DNA of 64,000 bases, from positions 1 through 64,000 of the forward strand of contig NZ_JAPAAF010000004.1 of NCBI RefSeq assembly GCF_025907915.1. Reading direction: 5' to 3'. This stretch comes from Gaoshiqia sediminis. GTDB taxonomy: Bacteria > Bacteroidota > Bacteroidia > Bacteroidales > Prolixibacteraceae. This document shows, piece after piece, positions 54,084-62,721 of this stretch (positions are counted from its first letter, which is position 1; each line of letters opens with the position of its first letter). The notes beneath the pieces were generated by a model that did not search any database, had not been told where the DNA came from, and saw nothing but the letters and a program-made list of their open reading frames with translations. A program made the translations under genes and the position numbers.

Positions 54084-54641
54084 ATGAAAACAAAATTTAA
54101 CTTCAGACTGATTGCCGCAGCAATAGTATTTGCCGCAGTAATGATAAGCTTCAACGCCGAAGCTCAAAAGCGGGAATACCGTAAAAATGATTATAAAAAG
54201 CATGAAAAGTACGGTCGCATGGAAGATCGAAGGACCTACAATGATTCACGCGACCGTGACCGCGACCGTCATGTTTATGATGTGAAGAAGCACAAAAAAG
54301 ATTATACCTATCGTTACGACCGGACGAACCGTTACGAGTACCATCACCCCAAATACGGACATGTTTACCGGAAATTTCATTCCACTCCTGTTCGAATGCG
54401 GCACGCTCACGGCGATTTCTATTTTTACGGAGGCAATTATTACCGCCACTATCACGGAATTGGCTATGTGCGGGTGGAACTTCCCCGAAATGTCATTTTC
54501 GTTGACCTGCCTTTCCGGGTTGAACGGGTCCGTCACGGGAACCTTGTGTATTACCGGCACGGAGACATGTACTTCGAGCGTTGTGAACATGGCTACCGCC
54601 CGGCGCCGCGGATCGGAATCCAACTATCAGCCCACTTTTAA
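54084..54641 (+). CDS. Secreted Tyr/His/Arg-rich protein, DUF6515-like
   Basis: A 185-residue exported protein (signal peptide about 1-27, ending FNAEA). The middle (28-95) is an extremely charged low-complexity stretch of Arg, Asp, Lys, Tyr (SRDRDRDRHVYDVKKHKKDY). The C-terminal 90 residues have repeating aromatic beta strands (FYFYGGNYYRHYHGIGYVRV, LVYYRHGDMYFERC) like DUF6515, seen in many Bacteroidota envelope proteins without known role. The gene is monocistronic and ends before a hairpin. Confidence 0.72.
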   Translation: MKTKFNFRLIAAAIVFAAVMISFNAEAQKREYRKNDYKKHEKYGRMEDRRTYNDSRDRDRDRHVYDVKKHKKDYTYRYDRTNRYEYHHPKYGHVYRKFHSTPVRMRHAHGDFYFYGGNYYRHYHGIGYVRVELPRNVIFVDLPFRVERVRHGNLVYYRHGDMYFERCEHGYRPAPRIGIQLSAHF

Positions 54642-54691
54642 GAGACTTCATTGATATATAACTAGGAAAAAAATAAATCGGCATAGCCTTT

Positions 54692-54735
54692 AAGTTACCC
54701 TGTTCCTTTCCTGTGGGCAGGGTAACTGCTTTTAA
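54692..54735. terminator. Terminator after the 54.1-kb gene
   Basis: Perfect 9-bp stem GTTACCCTG / CAGGGTAAC with a 15-base loop, followed by TGCTTTT. Confidence 0.7.
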
Positions 54736-54793
54736 AACAGTTTGTCGTGTGATTGTTGTTGCAAGTGGAGGTGTCTGGAAATTATTCGTCGTT

Positions 54794-57280
54794 TTAATCC
54801 TGATGCCGAAGATCCGGCGCTGCTGAAATCTTTTGTTCGATCAGTTCGGCTCGTTTGTAGAAGTAATCAAATTTTAGAATAGTTGAAAGGCTTTTCATCT
54901 CTTCAACAAGTTTTCGCAGCTTTTTCGTCTTTTTGCGATAGAATAGAAAGTCTGCCCGGATAAGGTCAGCATTCAGTTGAAGGTAATTTTTCATGTGAAA
55001 GGGAAACCGGATCGGGTCCATGTTCTTGTAAATATGCAAGGCCTTTTCTTCCTCTCCGGTGTGCAGCAAGGCCCTGGCGTGGCAAAGTTGGTACAATTGG
55101 GTGAAGCAATTGGAATTTGCCGGGTTCAGATCATAATGGTCTTCAATAAACCGCACCAGTTGCAGCACTTCGTCAAATTTGTCGCACAGGTCGTAGCGGT
55201 AAACTACCGAAATTTCAAACTGAGGAAACGATGATAAGCTGGAAACTTCCTGGTTGAGCAGTCGGTTGGAATAGGAGAGTACCTCGTCCAAAATAGCCGG
55301 ATCTGTCTTATCTTCAAAAATGGATTGATACAGAACTCTGACGGCAAAATAATAACCGGCGAACAGCGGAACTTCAAAATCGGAACAATCCAGTTGTTGG
55401 GTGTTTTTGTATTCTGTAAGGCATTTGTTCTCATCCAGGGCGAATAGTCCCTGCATAAACCTGAGATAATAAACAAATGCCCTGGCCGAACTGGTGCCGG
55501 TGTGTTTCAAGTACACCTCCAGATTTTCATCGGAATACTCCATCAGATCATCCATGTCGAATGTTTCCTGAAAATAGAGTAATTGTCCAAGTTTTGATTG
55601 GGCGAACCAGGGGATGAGCGTTTTTTGTGCCTGTTTGTCGTTGCGCACCAGTCTTCTGATTTCGGCCGCCATCGATGTGATGCAGGCAGGCAATTGTCTC
55701 GATGATTGGTAGGGGAAATCAATTGAAGTTTCCATGCGCGTGTGCAGTTGTTTGATTAACTCGTAATTTTTTTCATGAAAAAGAAATTTAACGAAAAGTT
55801 GCATCAAACGACATTGCAACTGCGTGTTGCTGCTGTAAAATTCATTTATTTCCTGAAGTAAAGTCAAGTCTGGCTTGCGGTTCTTCATCCATTTGTTTAT
55901 CAGGATAAATTCGAGGACCATGTTTTGGCTGAACCGCACATAGATGTGTTGGTCCCAAAATCCTTCCGGAATTATATATTCGTAAATAATTCCTTGTGAG
56001 ATCAATTCGCGGTATGCTCCCATCAGCTCTTTGTTGTCGAGCAAATCGTCCTTTCGTACCGAAACACTATTTAAGCCAGAGTTGCACAGGTTGATGAAGT
56101 TTTCAACGAGCTGCAGCTTCTCTTCGCGGAGTGGGTATGTAAACAATTTTTTCGAGACAAATCTATTCAGCAATTCTATTTCAGACAGGTTTCCTGAATC
56201 ATTGAACTTGCCAATAAATGAGGTTAATAGTGTGGGGTAATGCATCATGTCCATCAGCCCGTTGTTATGAAAGTTCAGGAAATCATAGGAAGGCTGAATA
56301 TGGCTGCTTTTTAGCAGGCTCTTAATTTCTTTTTTCCGGTAAAGAGGGATGTTGATGGATTCAATCATCTTATCGCCACCAAAGTTAACCCCGAACCAGC
56401 ATGATTTAAATAACGGGTGTTTTTGAATTAAGTGATTGAAGATGTCCAGATTCTCCGGGCGACAGGTTAAGATCAGTTTATACCAGTTATTTTCTCGATT
56501 GTAAAGTATCAATCGCATCAGGTTTTCAGCTAATTGGTAATACTTCTCTTTCTCGAAGAAAATCTCATCCACGTCATCAATAATTATCCAAATGCGTCCT
56601 TGGAGTTGTTGTGGATTCTGCGAAAAGTAATGTCCCAGACTTTTTTGAACATCAAACTCCACGAATTGATGGAGTAGTTCAATTAGAGAATTGCTTGAAT
56701 AAAGGCTGAAAAATATGCCACCGTCGATGAGGCAAACAATATCATTTTTGTAAGGGGAGTCGGGGGCACAGAAATAGTTCTCAACTAATTTTATCAGGCA
56801 ACTGCTTTTCCCATAGCCGTCCGGCGCCACCAGCATCGTTGCTGTTTCCGGAGCTTCTACAAATGAATCAATCCGTTTTTTCAAGAAATCGCGGAACAAG
56901 AAATTGTCCGGATGATGGTACCCTGTTTTAAGTTTTAATGATCGAAGACTATTATCTGTAACCAACTGGACCCTTTTCTTTAGTAATTCCCAGGTAGTTG
57001 GTTGGTGTGAGTGATGTTTCGTTTCGTCAAAACAGTTCAAGTACGCATGCCAATCATTAAAGCCAAGAAAAATAGCCAACGTGTCCAATGTGTATCTCGA
57101 TGGTTTAAACGGCGAATCAATAATTCCAAAAAATCGTTTAAGAGTTGAAGTACTAACCTGTCGTTTAGTGTTAACTAAAATTACTTCGGATAATTCATTG
57201 CAGTCTTTCCCATACCTGATTTCCTTCCCAAATTTGTTCTGAATGTCCTCTTTCAGAATCTCAATAATCTCTTCTCCCAT
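54794..57280 (-). CDS. STAND-like P-loop NTPase with HTH-like N-terminal domain
   Basis: An 828-residue soluble protein. Residues 1-85 are a small helical domain (TSTLKRFFGIID ... SRYTLDTLAIFLGFNDWHAYL) common in Bacteroidota signalling proteins and resembling an HTH. The NTPase follows: Walker A APDGYGKSS (152-160), Walker B WIIIDDVDEI (231-240) and a NACHT/AAA-like LILTCRPEN (269-277). The remaining 500 residues are helical with weak TPR-like pairs (ALLHTGEEEKALHIYKNM). This is the general build of a STAND switch ATPase: an effector or DNA-binding head, a nucleotide switch and a sensor tail. The trigger and output are unknown. It is monocistronic, with a TATCTTTG promoter at 57340-57333. 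Confidence 0.75.
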   Translation of the reverse strand: MGEEIIEILKEDIQNKFGKEIRYGKDCNELSEVILVNTKRQVSTSTLKRFFGIIDSPFKPSRYTLDTLAIFLGFNDWHAYLNCFDETKHHSHQPTTWELLKKRVQLVTDNSLRSLKLKTGYHHPDNFLFRDFLKKRIDSFVEAPETATMLVAPDGYGKSSCLIKLVENYFCAPDSPYKNDIVCLIDGGIFFSLYSSNSLIELLHQFVEFDVQKSLGHYFSQNPQQLQGRIWIIIDDVDEIFFEKEKYYQLAENLMRLILYNRENNWYKLILTCRPENLDIFNHLIQKHPLFKSCWFGVNFGGDKMIESINIPLYRKKEIKSLLKSSHIQPSYDFLNFHNNGLMDMMHYPTLLTSFIGKFNDSGNLSEIELLNRFVSKKLFTYPLREEKLQLVENFINLCNSGLNSVSVRKDDLLDNKELMGAYRELISQGIIYEYIIPEGFWDQHIYVRFSQNMVLEFILINKWMKNRKPDLTLLQEINEFYSSNTQLQCRLMQLFVKFLFHEKNYELIKQLHTRMETSIDFPYQSSRQLPACITSMAAEIRRLVRNDKQAQKTLIPWFAQSKLGQLLYFQETFDMDDLMEYSDENLEVYLKHTGTSSARAFVYYLRFMQGLFALDENKCLTEYKNTQQLDCSDFEVPLFAGYYFAVRVLYQSIFEDKTDPAILDEVLSYSNRLLNQEVSSLSSFPQFEISVVYRYDLCDKFDEVLQLVRFIEDHYDLNPANSNCFTQLYQLCHARALLHTGEEEKALHIYKNMDPIRFPFHMKNYLQLNADLIRADFLFYRKKTKKLRKLVEEMKSLSTILKFDYFYKRAELIEQKISAAPDLRHQD

Positions 57281-57332
57281 TATCGCTATGGTAAAATAAA
57301 AGTGCCTAGTACATTTAAAATTGTGCGAAAGG

Positions 57333-57340
57333 CAAAGATA
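57333..57340 (-). promoter_or_regulatory. -7 promoter element for the STAND-like gene
   Basis: Minus-strand TATCTTTG, an exact TAnnTTTG match; start site near 57327 and a leader of about 47 bases. Confidence 0.5.
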
Positions 57341-57868
57341 GTATTTGCCTGCTAAAAAGGAAAATTATCCAAATAAAATGCATGACGGTTGTTACATGGC
57401 TAATTGGCGTATTGACAATATGTAAAAGTTTTAAATGCATAACTTTATGTGCGTAATACAGTATGTCTGATTTGACTGCTATTTGCACGTATGCTAAAAA
57501 AATGAACGAAATGAACAGCATAATGGTGCCTGAAAATGAGAGGTGAAATGGATGAATATACATAAATTGCAAGAACTAAAAAACCAAAAATGCGTGTAGT
57601 ATGACGAATTCGGGAAACAAAAAAATGGAACAGGCAAGAGCGCCACACTCCAAAGGACACACTTCACAAATTGATTTACTTCCATCACGAACAGTAAGAA
57701 ATTTAACCAGAATATCACATGCCTTTGTTGTTGCCTGGCAAATGGAACGTGAGGATTATGCTTGCGCTGCCCAGGAACCCAAAATTGGTTATTCATTCTT
57801 CTAAGTCAGTAGTAAAAGTATTTATCTCCGAAATATCATTCACTTTTTTCAGATTGAATGGGAAGGTT

Positions 57869-57890
57869 TTACACCTTATTTAGGGTGTAA
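57869..57890. promoter_or_regulatory. Inverted repeat before the glycosyltransferase gene
   Basis: TTACACC (57869-57875) and its complement GGTGTAA (57884-57890) around an 8-base spacer, 45 bp before the start codon. Possible operator or leader hairpin. Confidence 0.45.
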
Positions 57891-57935
57891 CAGGGGTTGA
57901 TCATGTTTTATAAAAAAGATAAAAGGAACGTATTT

Positions 57936-59216
57936 ATGAGAGTGCTTATGTTTGGTTGGGAGTTTCCACCCAACATTTCCGGAGGTTTGGGAACAGCATG
58001 TTTGGGGATTACCAAAGCGCTGACCGCTTATGCAGATATTGATCTTACATTTGTTGTACCCAAGGCGTATGGTAACGAGGAAACCTCCCGGATGGAATTT
58101 ATCGGGGCGAATGAAATTGACCTGATCAAAAGTAAAATTAATCAGGAGCGCCTTTGCGACCCTTATACCTATATCAGTGTGCAATCGGGGATGTTGCCTT
58201 ATGTCGATCCTGTAAAATATGCTGAAGTCATCCAGGCTAAATCTAATGAGGCCGGCAAGGACAACGAAGTAAAGTCCAGGAAAGTAACATTTACCGGGAA
58301 ATATGGGGCCGATCTCTTGACCGAAATTCACAATTACTCGATAATTGGGGAGTATATTGCTAAAAGCGGAGAGTTCGACCTCATTCATGCCCACGATTGG
58401 TTGACTTATCCGGCTGGGGTGCTGGCCAAGAAGGCAACTGGCAAGCCATTGGTCATCCATGTTCATGCAACCGATTTTGACCGTAGCGGGGGGCACGTCA
58501 ATCCGGATGTTTTTTGGATTGAGAAACAGGGCATGGAGGCCGCTGATGCCATCATTTCTGTGAGTAATCATACAAAAAGGATAATTGTTGAGAAGTATGG
58601 TATCTCTCCGGAAAAGATTTATACCGTTCACAATGGGGTTGAACCCGTTGCGGCAATTGCTAACCCGCAAAAAAAGGAAGTGAAAACAGTCACCTTTTTA
58701 GGGCGCATTACCCTGCAAAAAGGGCCGCAATATTTTATTGAGGTGGCCCGGAAAGTACTGCAGAAAATGGAGTCGGTTGAATTCGTCATGGCTGGAAGCG
58801 GTGATATGACGGCTCAAATGGTTGCCATGGTGAACAAATATGGTTTGACGGATAAATTTCAATTTCCAGGCTTTTTATGCGGCGAACAGGTGCAGGAGAT
58901 GTACACCCGCTCGGATGTATATATAATGCCTTCAGTGTCCGAGCCGTTCGGAATTGCCCCGCTCGAGGCCATGCACTGTCGCGTACCGGTCATTATTTCA
59001 AAGCAGTCGGGAGTGTCTGAGGTGGTCAAGCATGCCATTGCCGTCGATTTTTGGGACACGGATGCCATGGCCGATGCCGTTTACAGCATTTTGAAATATT
59101 CAAAATTGAAAAATATGATGGTAAAAAACGGCACACGTGAGGTGGGTAACATCAATTGGGACCAGTCTGCGAAACAATTGGTACGTGTTTATGATAAGAT
59201 GACAAAATGCGCATAA
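57936..59216 (+). CDS. GT4-family glycosyltransferase (glycogen/starch synthase-like)
   Basis: A 426-residue GT-B enzyme. The N-terminal half has MFGWEFPPNISGGLGTAC (ADP/UDP-glucose site with GGLG) and LIHAHDWLTYPAGVLAKK. The C-terminal half has VTFLGRITLQKGPQYFIEVA and the EX7E motif near EPFGIAPLEAMHCRVPVI, with glutamates eight residues apart. In Bacteroidota this gene pairs with a GH57 protein and is thought to make or extend alpha-glucan. ATG 57936 is preferred to 57897, which adds 13 charged residues. The end overlaps or abuts the next gene. Confidence 0.9.
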   Translation: MRVLMFGWEFPPNISGGLGTACLGITKALTAYADIDLTFVVPKAYGNEETSRMEFIGANEIDLIKSKINQERLCDPYTYISVQSGMLPYVDPVKYAEVIQAKSNEAGKDNEVKSRKVTFTGKYGADLLTEIHNYSIIGEYIAKSGEFDLIHAHDWLTYPAGVLAKKATGKPLVIHVHATDFDRSGGHVNPDVFWIEKQGMEAADAIISVSNHTKRIIVEKYGISPEKIYTVHNGVEPVAAIANPQKKEVKTVTFLGRITLQKGPQYFIEVARKVLQKMESVEFVMAGSGDMTAQMVAMVNKYGLTDKFQFPGFLCGEQVQEMYTRSDVYIMPSVSEPFGIAPLEAMHCRVPVIISKQSGVSEVVKHAIAVDFWDTDAMADAVYSILKYSKLKNMMVKNGTREVGNINWDQSAKQLVRVYDKMTKCA

Positions 59217-59227
59217 AATCGATGGAT

Positions 59228-60436
59228 ATGAATAAGGTATGTTTGTGTATTCAACTTCATTTGCCGGCAATTCTCCGGCAGTACCGTTTTTTTGAGGTGA
59301 ATAAAAATGATTACTATTACGACGATTGTGTTACCGATAGTCAGGTTGATCAGTTTTACAAGGATATTTTTGTGCCTTTTTTTGATTTGGTGACCAAATT
59401 GAGCACTCGGGCCAAGAGTAAAATAAAACTGGGCATTTCCGTTTCGGGTATCACCCTGAAGTTGTTTAAAAAATATCGTCCTGAAGCTTTGGTGACATTG
59501 GATACCTTGCATCAGAAAGGATTGATTGAGTTCTTGTCCGTTTCCTGGTCTAACAGCTTGGTGGCGTTTAATGATAGCAGTCTGCTAAAGGAACAGCTCT
59601 TGTTGCACGACCAGTTCATCCAGCATTTTTTTGGAACAACTCCGAAGGTTTTTATGGCTGGCCGTCACACGTTATCAGCGCAGAGCCTTTCCGTGATTGG
59701 CGAAGTTGGGAAAAAGGCGGTTGTCAGGTTTGGGACAGAACCTGATAAAGATTGCGATTACTATACAACTCCGGGCTGTCCTGAGATGTGGTTTGCAGAT
59801 CAGAAATTAAGCCGTTTGGTGGAGAAGCAGGAATTGGCTCTGTTGAGTGAAAAAAACAACTCTCGTCCTGAAAAACTGTTAAAGCAAATCCGGGAGCATG
59901 CGCAGTCAACTCCTGTATTTATTGAGTACAACCTGGCTCAACTGGGTGAGCCATTTTTGTTGAACCGGTCATATTTTTGGCAAACGTTACTCACAGAGCT
60001 GGGGGCTGATTCGCAAGCCGGATTTGTATTGCCGAGCGAATTTGTGGGTTTATCAAGGAATTCATCCGGCAATGGAAACAACGAAAGAAGAGTGTCAGGA
60101 AAAAAAGGTAAGAATCTTTGGCTGAAAAACGACTTACAAAAAGAGGCGTTTAGTAAACTCGTACTTTTAAATGAAATGGTAAAAGCATGCGATTGTGAAA
60201 CGCTTGTCCGGGATTGGGAGTACCTTCAGGATAAAGAATATTTGTTTTACATGAACGACCGTTTCTTCGAAGACGAATTTGCCTCACAGCATTTCAATCC
60301 CTACCAAAGTCCTTATCTGGCGTTCATCAATTACATGAACATTTTGAGCGATTTGGAAAACCGGCTTTTAAATAGGATTCGGAAAAATGAATTTGAGCAG
60401 CATCAATTATATAGCATCAATTTCCCTTCTAATTAG
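59228..60436 (+). CDS. GH57-like protein, probably catalytically inactive
   Basis: A 402-residue protein aligned by pattern with Bacteroidota GH57 alpha-amylases: the first region reads IQLHLP (expected HQP), followed by RQYRFFEVNKNDYYYDD, KLGISVSGITLKLF, GLIEFLSVSWSNSL, and the C-terminal EYLFYMNDRFFEDEFASQHFNPYQSPYLAFINYMN (FNPYQSPYLAFINYMN). The region that should hold the nucleophile Glu reads KVFMAGRHTLSAQ and has no Glu; the later region reads IEYNLAQLGEPF. It may be a binding or regulatory partner of the glycosyltransferase. In-frame starts also exist at 59207 and 59222; 59228 (MNKVCLC) best fits the family. Confidence 0.75.
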   Translation: MNKVCLCIQLHLPAILRQYRFFEVNKNDYYYDDCVTDSQVDQFYKDIFVPFFDLVTKLSTRAKSKIKLGISVSGITLKLFKKYRPEALVTLDTLHQKGLIEFLSVSWSNSLVAFNDSSLLKEQLLLHDQFIQHFFGTTPKVFMAGRHTLSAQSLSVIGEVGKKAVVRFGTEPDKDCDYYTTPGCPEMWFADQKLSRLVEKQELALLSEKNNSRPEKLLKQIREHAQSTPVFIEYNLAQLGEPFLLNRSYFWQTLLTELGADSQAGFVLPSEFVGLSRNSSGNGNNERRVSGKKGKNLWLKNDLQKEAFSKLVLLNEMVKACDCETLVRDWEYLQDKEYLFYMNDRFFEDEFASQHFNPYQSPYLAFINYMNILSDLENRLLNRIRKNEFEQHQLYSINFPSN

Positions 60437-60454
60437 TACACCACTTTCTTTTCC

Positions 60455-60490
60455 TACTCCCTTTCGGCGAACCGAAAGGGAGCTTTTTGC
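60455..60490 (+). terminator. Terminator after the GT4-GH57 pair
   Basis: Perfect 11-bp stem CTCCCTTTCGG / CCGAAAGGGAG with a CGAA loop, followed by CTTTTT. Confidence 0.88.
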
Positions 60491-60562
60491 TTTAAATTGG
60501 CCCTGTCTTTTCCGTTATTGGCTACTTTATTCTGCGTTGATTACGGATTTGTACAGATCTGC

Positions 60563-61120
60563 TTAAAAGTCATAGACTCCTGTCATGGCAGCAGTCGTAG
60601 TCAGTTTTGCCCCGGCTTTTTGCATTTCGTCCCAGGCTGCCTTTTCATCTCCGGGATGGGCGTTTACTCCTGCTGTTGCGTCTTGCACCACGAATGTTTC
60701 GTAACCGGCTTTCAAAGCATCCAGAACGGTGTTTTTTACACAATATTCGGTGGTCAATCCGCAAATGTACAGCGAGTTTACTGCGTGCATTTTGAGGTGT
60801 TGGTCCAAGGAGATGTTCGTGGCCTCGAATGCGGAATACCCATCATCCAGATCGTTCGTCCCTTTATACAAAACCAGGTCAATTTTGGGGCGGTTGAGGC
60901 TGAACGGGAATTCGGCCCCTTTTGAGCCGGCAACGCAGTGAACCGGCCATTTCTTGAAATGAACCGAGTTGGCCGGGTGCCAGTCTTTGGAGGCAATAAT
61001 CAGGCTAAAATGCTCCATCAGCTTGTTGATTTCCGGAACCACTTTGTCACCGTTGGGTGCCGGTAGGGTCCCTTCGGGTAAAAAATCATTTTGAAGATCG
61101 ACAATCAGTAAGGCTTTCAT
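60563..61120 (-). CDS. pncA: Nicotinamidase/pyrazinamidase PncA
   Basis: A 185-residue enzyme that deaminates nicotinamide to nicotinate. The catalytic triad is visible: D8 (LLIVDLQNDF), K86 (LYKGTN) and C127 (TTEYCVKNT). Metal ligands are in SKDWHPANSVHF (D46, H48, H54), and WPVHCVAGSKGAEF is typical. It follows pncB by 24 bp on the same strand; together they return nicotinamide to the NAD pool. Confidence 0.95.
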   Translation of the reverse strand: MKALLIVDLQNDFLPEGTLPAPNGDKVVPEINKLMEHFSLIIASKDWHPANSVHFKKWPVHCVAGSKGAEFPFSLNRPKIDLVLYKGTNDLDDGYSAFEATNISLDQHLKMHAVNSLYICGLTTEYCVKNTVLDALKAGYETFVVQDATAGVNAHPGDEKAAWDEMQKAGAKLTTTAAMTGVYDF

Positions 61121-61144
61121 GGTCTTTTGTTTTTATTGAATGAT

Positions 61145-62566
61145 TCAAAATTCATTTTTTCGGTAAACATGATCAGCCACCGCATTTCTGCTGGCCAGTA
61201 ATTTTTCACTTATACCGATTTTGTAAACGTGAGGGTTCAAAAAACGTTTGTGTTCTTCGGGCAATTGTTGCAGCCGTTTTAAGGTAAAAGCAGCATTTTC
61301 GGCGGGTGAAGCCAAGGGCTGGATCGTTTTCCCGTTTTTCATCACCTGTGTCATTAACTCTTCCTTTTGAAGGTTTACCACCTGTTTTCGTTTTTCAGGC
61401 TCTGCCGGATGGTGAATGTAATCGTATGTGCCTTCTCCAATGTTGGAAATACCATCAGCATAAAACTGGTTTTCTTTGTCCAAAAAGCGGTGAATGGTCT
61501 TTTTCCCGGGCAGGGTCATTTTCGTTTTGTTTTCCGATACTTTTAACGATGGTTTCCCGTCGAACCACGAAAGTTTGTAAACGCCATCCAGCGCGGGATC
61601 GTCCTTTCCGGTAACGAGTGATGTGCCTACCCCAAAAACATCAATTGGCGCGCCCTGTGCCAGCAAGCTCTGGATGATGTGCTCATCGAGCTGGTTGGAT
61701 GCAACAATTTTCACTTCGGTCAAACCGGCTGCATCCAGCATTTTGCGGGTTTGTTTGCTCAGGTAGGTCAGGTCGCCACTGTCCAGCCGAACTCCGATAA
61801 GCCGGTGCCCATTTTCTTTCAGCTCCCGGGCTACGATTATCGCGTTTGGAACGCCGCTTTTCAGCGTGTTGTAAGTATCCACCAGTAGGATGCAATTATC
61901 GGGGAAGTGTTCTGCATACACCCGGAAGGCAGTCAATTCATCTTCAAAACTTTGAATCCAGGAATGAGCCATTGTTCCGCTGCTTTCGGCTCCAAACTGC
62001 CAGGCGCCGTAAACATTTGATGTTTTGTCGAATCCACCACTTATGGCTGCTTTGGTGGCATTTATCCCGCCCAGCCCCTGTGCCCGGCGGAGGCCAAATT
62101 CCAACAATAGCCGGCGCCCTGCGGCCAGGCGCATCCGGCAGGCTTTGGTAGCGATCAGCGATTCAAAATTCAGGATATTCAGCAGAACGGTTTCAATGAG
62201 TTGGGTTTCCAGGATATTCCCCTCAACGCGCAATACGGGTTCATTGGGGAAAATCACCTCGCCTTCACGCACCGAAATGATATCTCCCTGAAATGAAAAA
62301 CGACTAAGAAAGTCAACGAAACGTTCATCAAATCCAATCGATGCCAGGTAAATGCAAGCATCCTGATCGAACCGGAAATTTTCAAGCAGCTCCAGCAAGG
62401 ATGATAGTCCGGAGAATACAACGAAGCCTCCCTGGTAAGGTATTTTTCGGAAAAAATAATCGAAGCAAGCCGGCTTGTTGTGACGGCCACTCAGGAAATA
62501 GCCTTGCGCCATGGTTAATTCATAATGATCGGTGTAGAGTCCGCTGCCTTTTTCAATTAGGTTCAT
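61145..62566 (-). CDS. pncB: Nicotinate phosphoribosyltransferase PncB
   Basis: A 473-residue enzyme that joins nicotinate and PRPP to form nicotinate mononucleotide. Motifs: [15 protein letters not shown] at the N-terminus, [22 protein letters not shown] (the phospho-accepting His), and [16 protein letters not shown]. It is the first gene of the pncB-pncA pair. A 155-bp gap with the ppdK terminator separates it from the dikinase gene. Confidence 0.95.
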   Translation of the reverse strand: MNLIEKGSGLYTDHYELTMAQGYFLSGRHNKPACFDYFFRKIPYQGGFVVFSGLSSLLELLENFRFDQDACIYLASIGFDERFVDFLSRFSFQGDIISVREGEVIFPNEPVLRVEGNILETQLIETVLLNILNFESLIATKACRMRLAAGRRLLLEFGLRRAQGLGGINATKAAISGGFDKTSNVYGAWQFGAESSGTMAHSWIQSFEDELTAFRVYAEHFPDNCILLVDTYNTLKSGVPNAIIVARELKENGHRLIGVRLDSGDLTYLSKQTRKMLDAAGLTEVKIVASNQLDEHIIQSLLAQGAPIDVFGVGTSLVTGKDDPALDGVYKLSWFDGKPSLKVSENKTKMTLPGKKTIHRFLDKENQFYADGISNIGEGTYDYIHHPAEPEKRKQVVNLQKEELMTQVMKNGKTIQPLASPAENAAFTLKRLQQLPEEHKRFLNPHVYKIGISEKLLASRNAVADHVYRKNEF

Positions 62567-62673
62567 AATCGTAGTTTTTTGTAAACAGATACAAATTACG
62601 GATAAAATTGCGGCTACAGGGATGGTTGCTTTGAAAAATGTTGACGGACAAGCAATCCGGCTTAGTGAATAGC

Positions 62674-62706
62674 AAAAAAGCCGCTCGGAAATGAGCGGCT
62701 TTTTAC
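62674..62706 (-). terminator. Terminator after ppdK
   Basis: Perfect stem AAAAGCCGCTC / GAGCGGCTTTT with a GGAAAT loop; T-tracts on both strands, so it can work either way. Confidence 0.85.
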
Positions 62707-62721
62707 AATCGGCTGATGATA

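Larger units (their letters stand above)
57281..57935. other. AT-rich divergent intergenic region
   Basis: 655 bp between the STAND-like gene and the glycosyltransferase gene. It holds the promoter of the former (57333-57340) and a hairpin or operator before the latter (57869-57890). Short open frames in it (e.g. 57601-57804) lack any recognisable feature and are not called. Confidence 0.55.

Noticed and set aside
57601-57804. 67-codon open frame in the gap before the glycosyltransferase gene
   Set aside because: Composition is not protein-like and there is no promoter or conserved motif; most likely chance.
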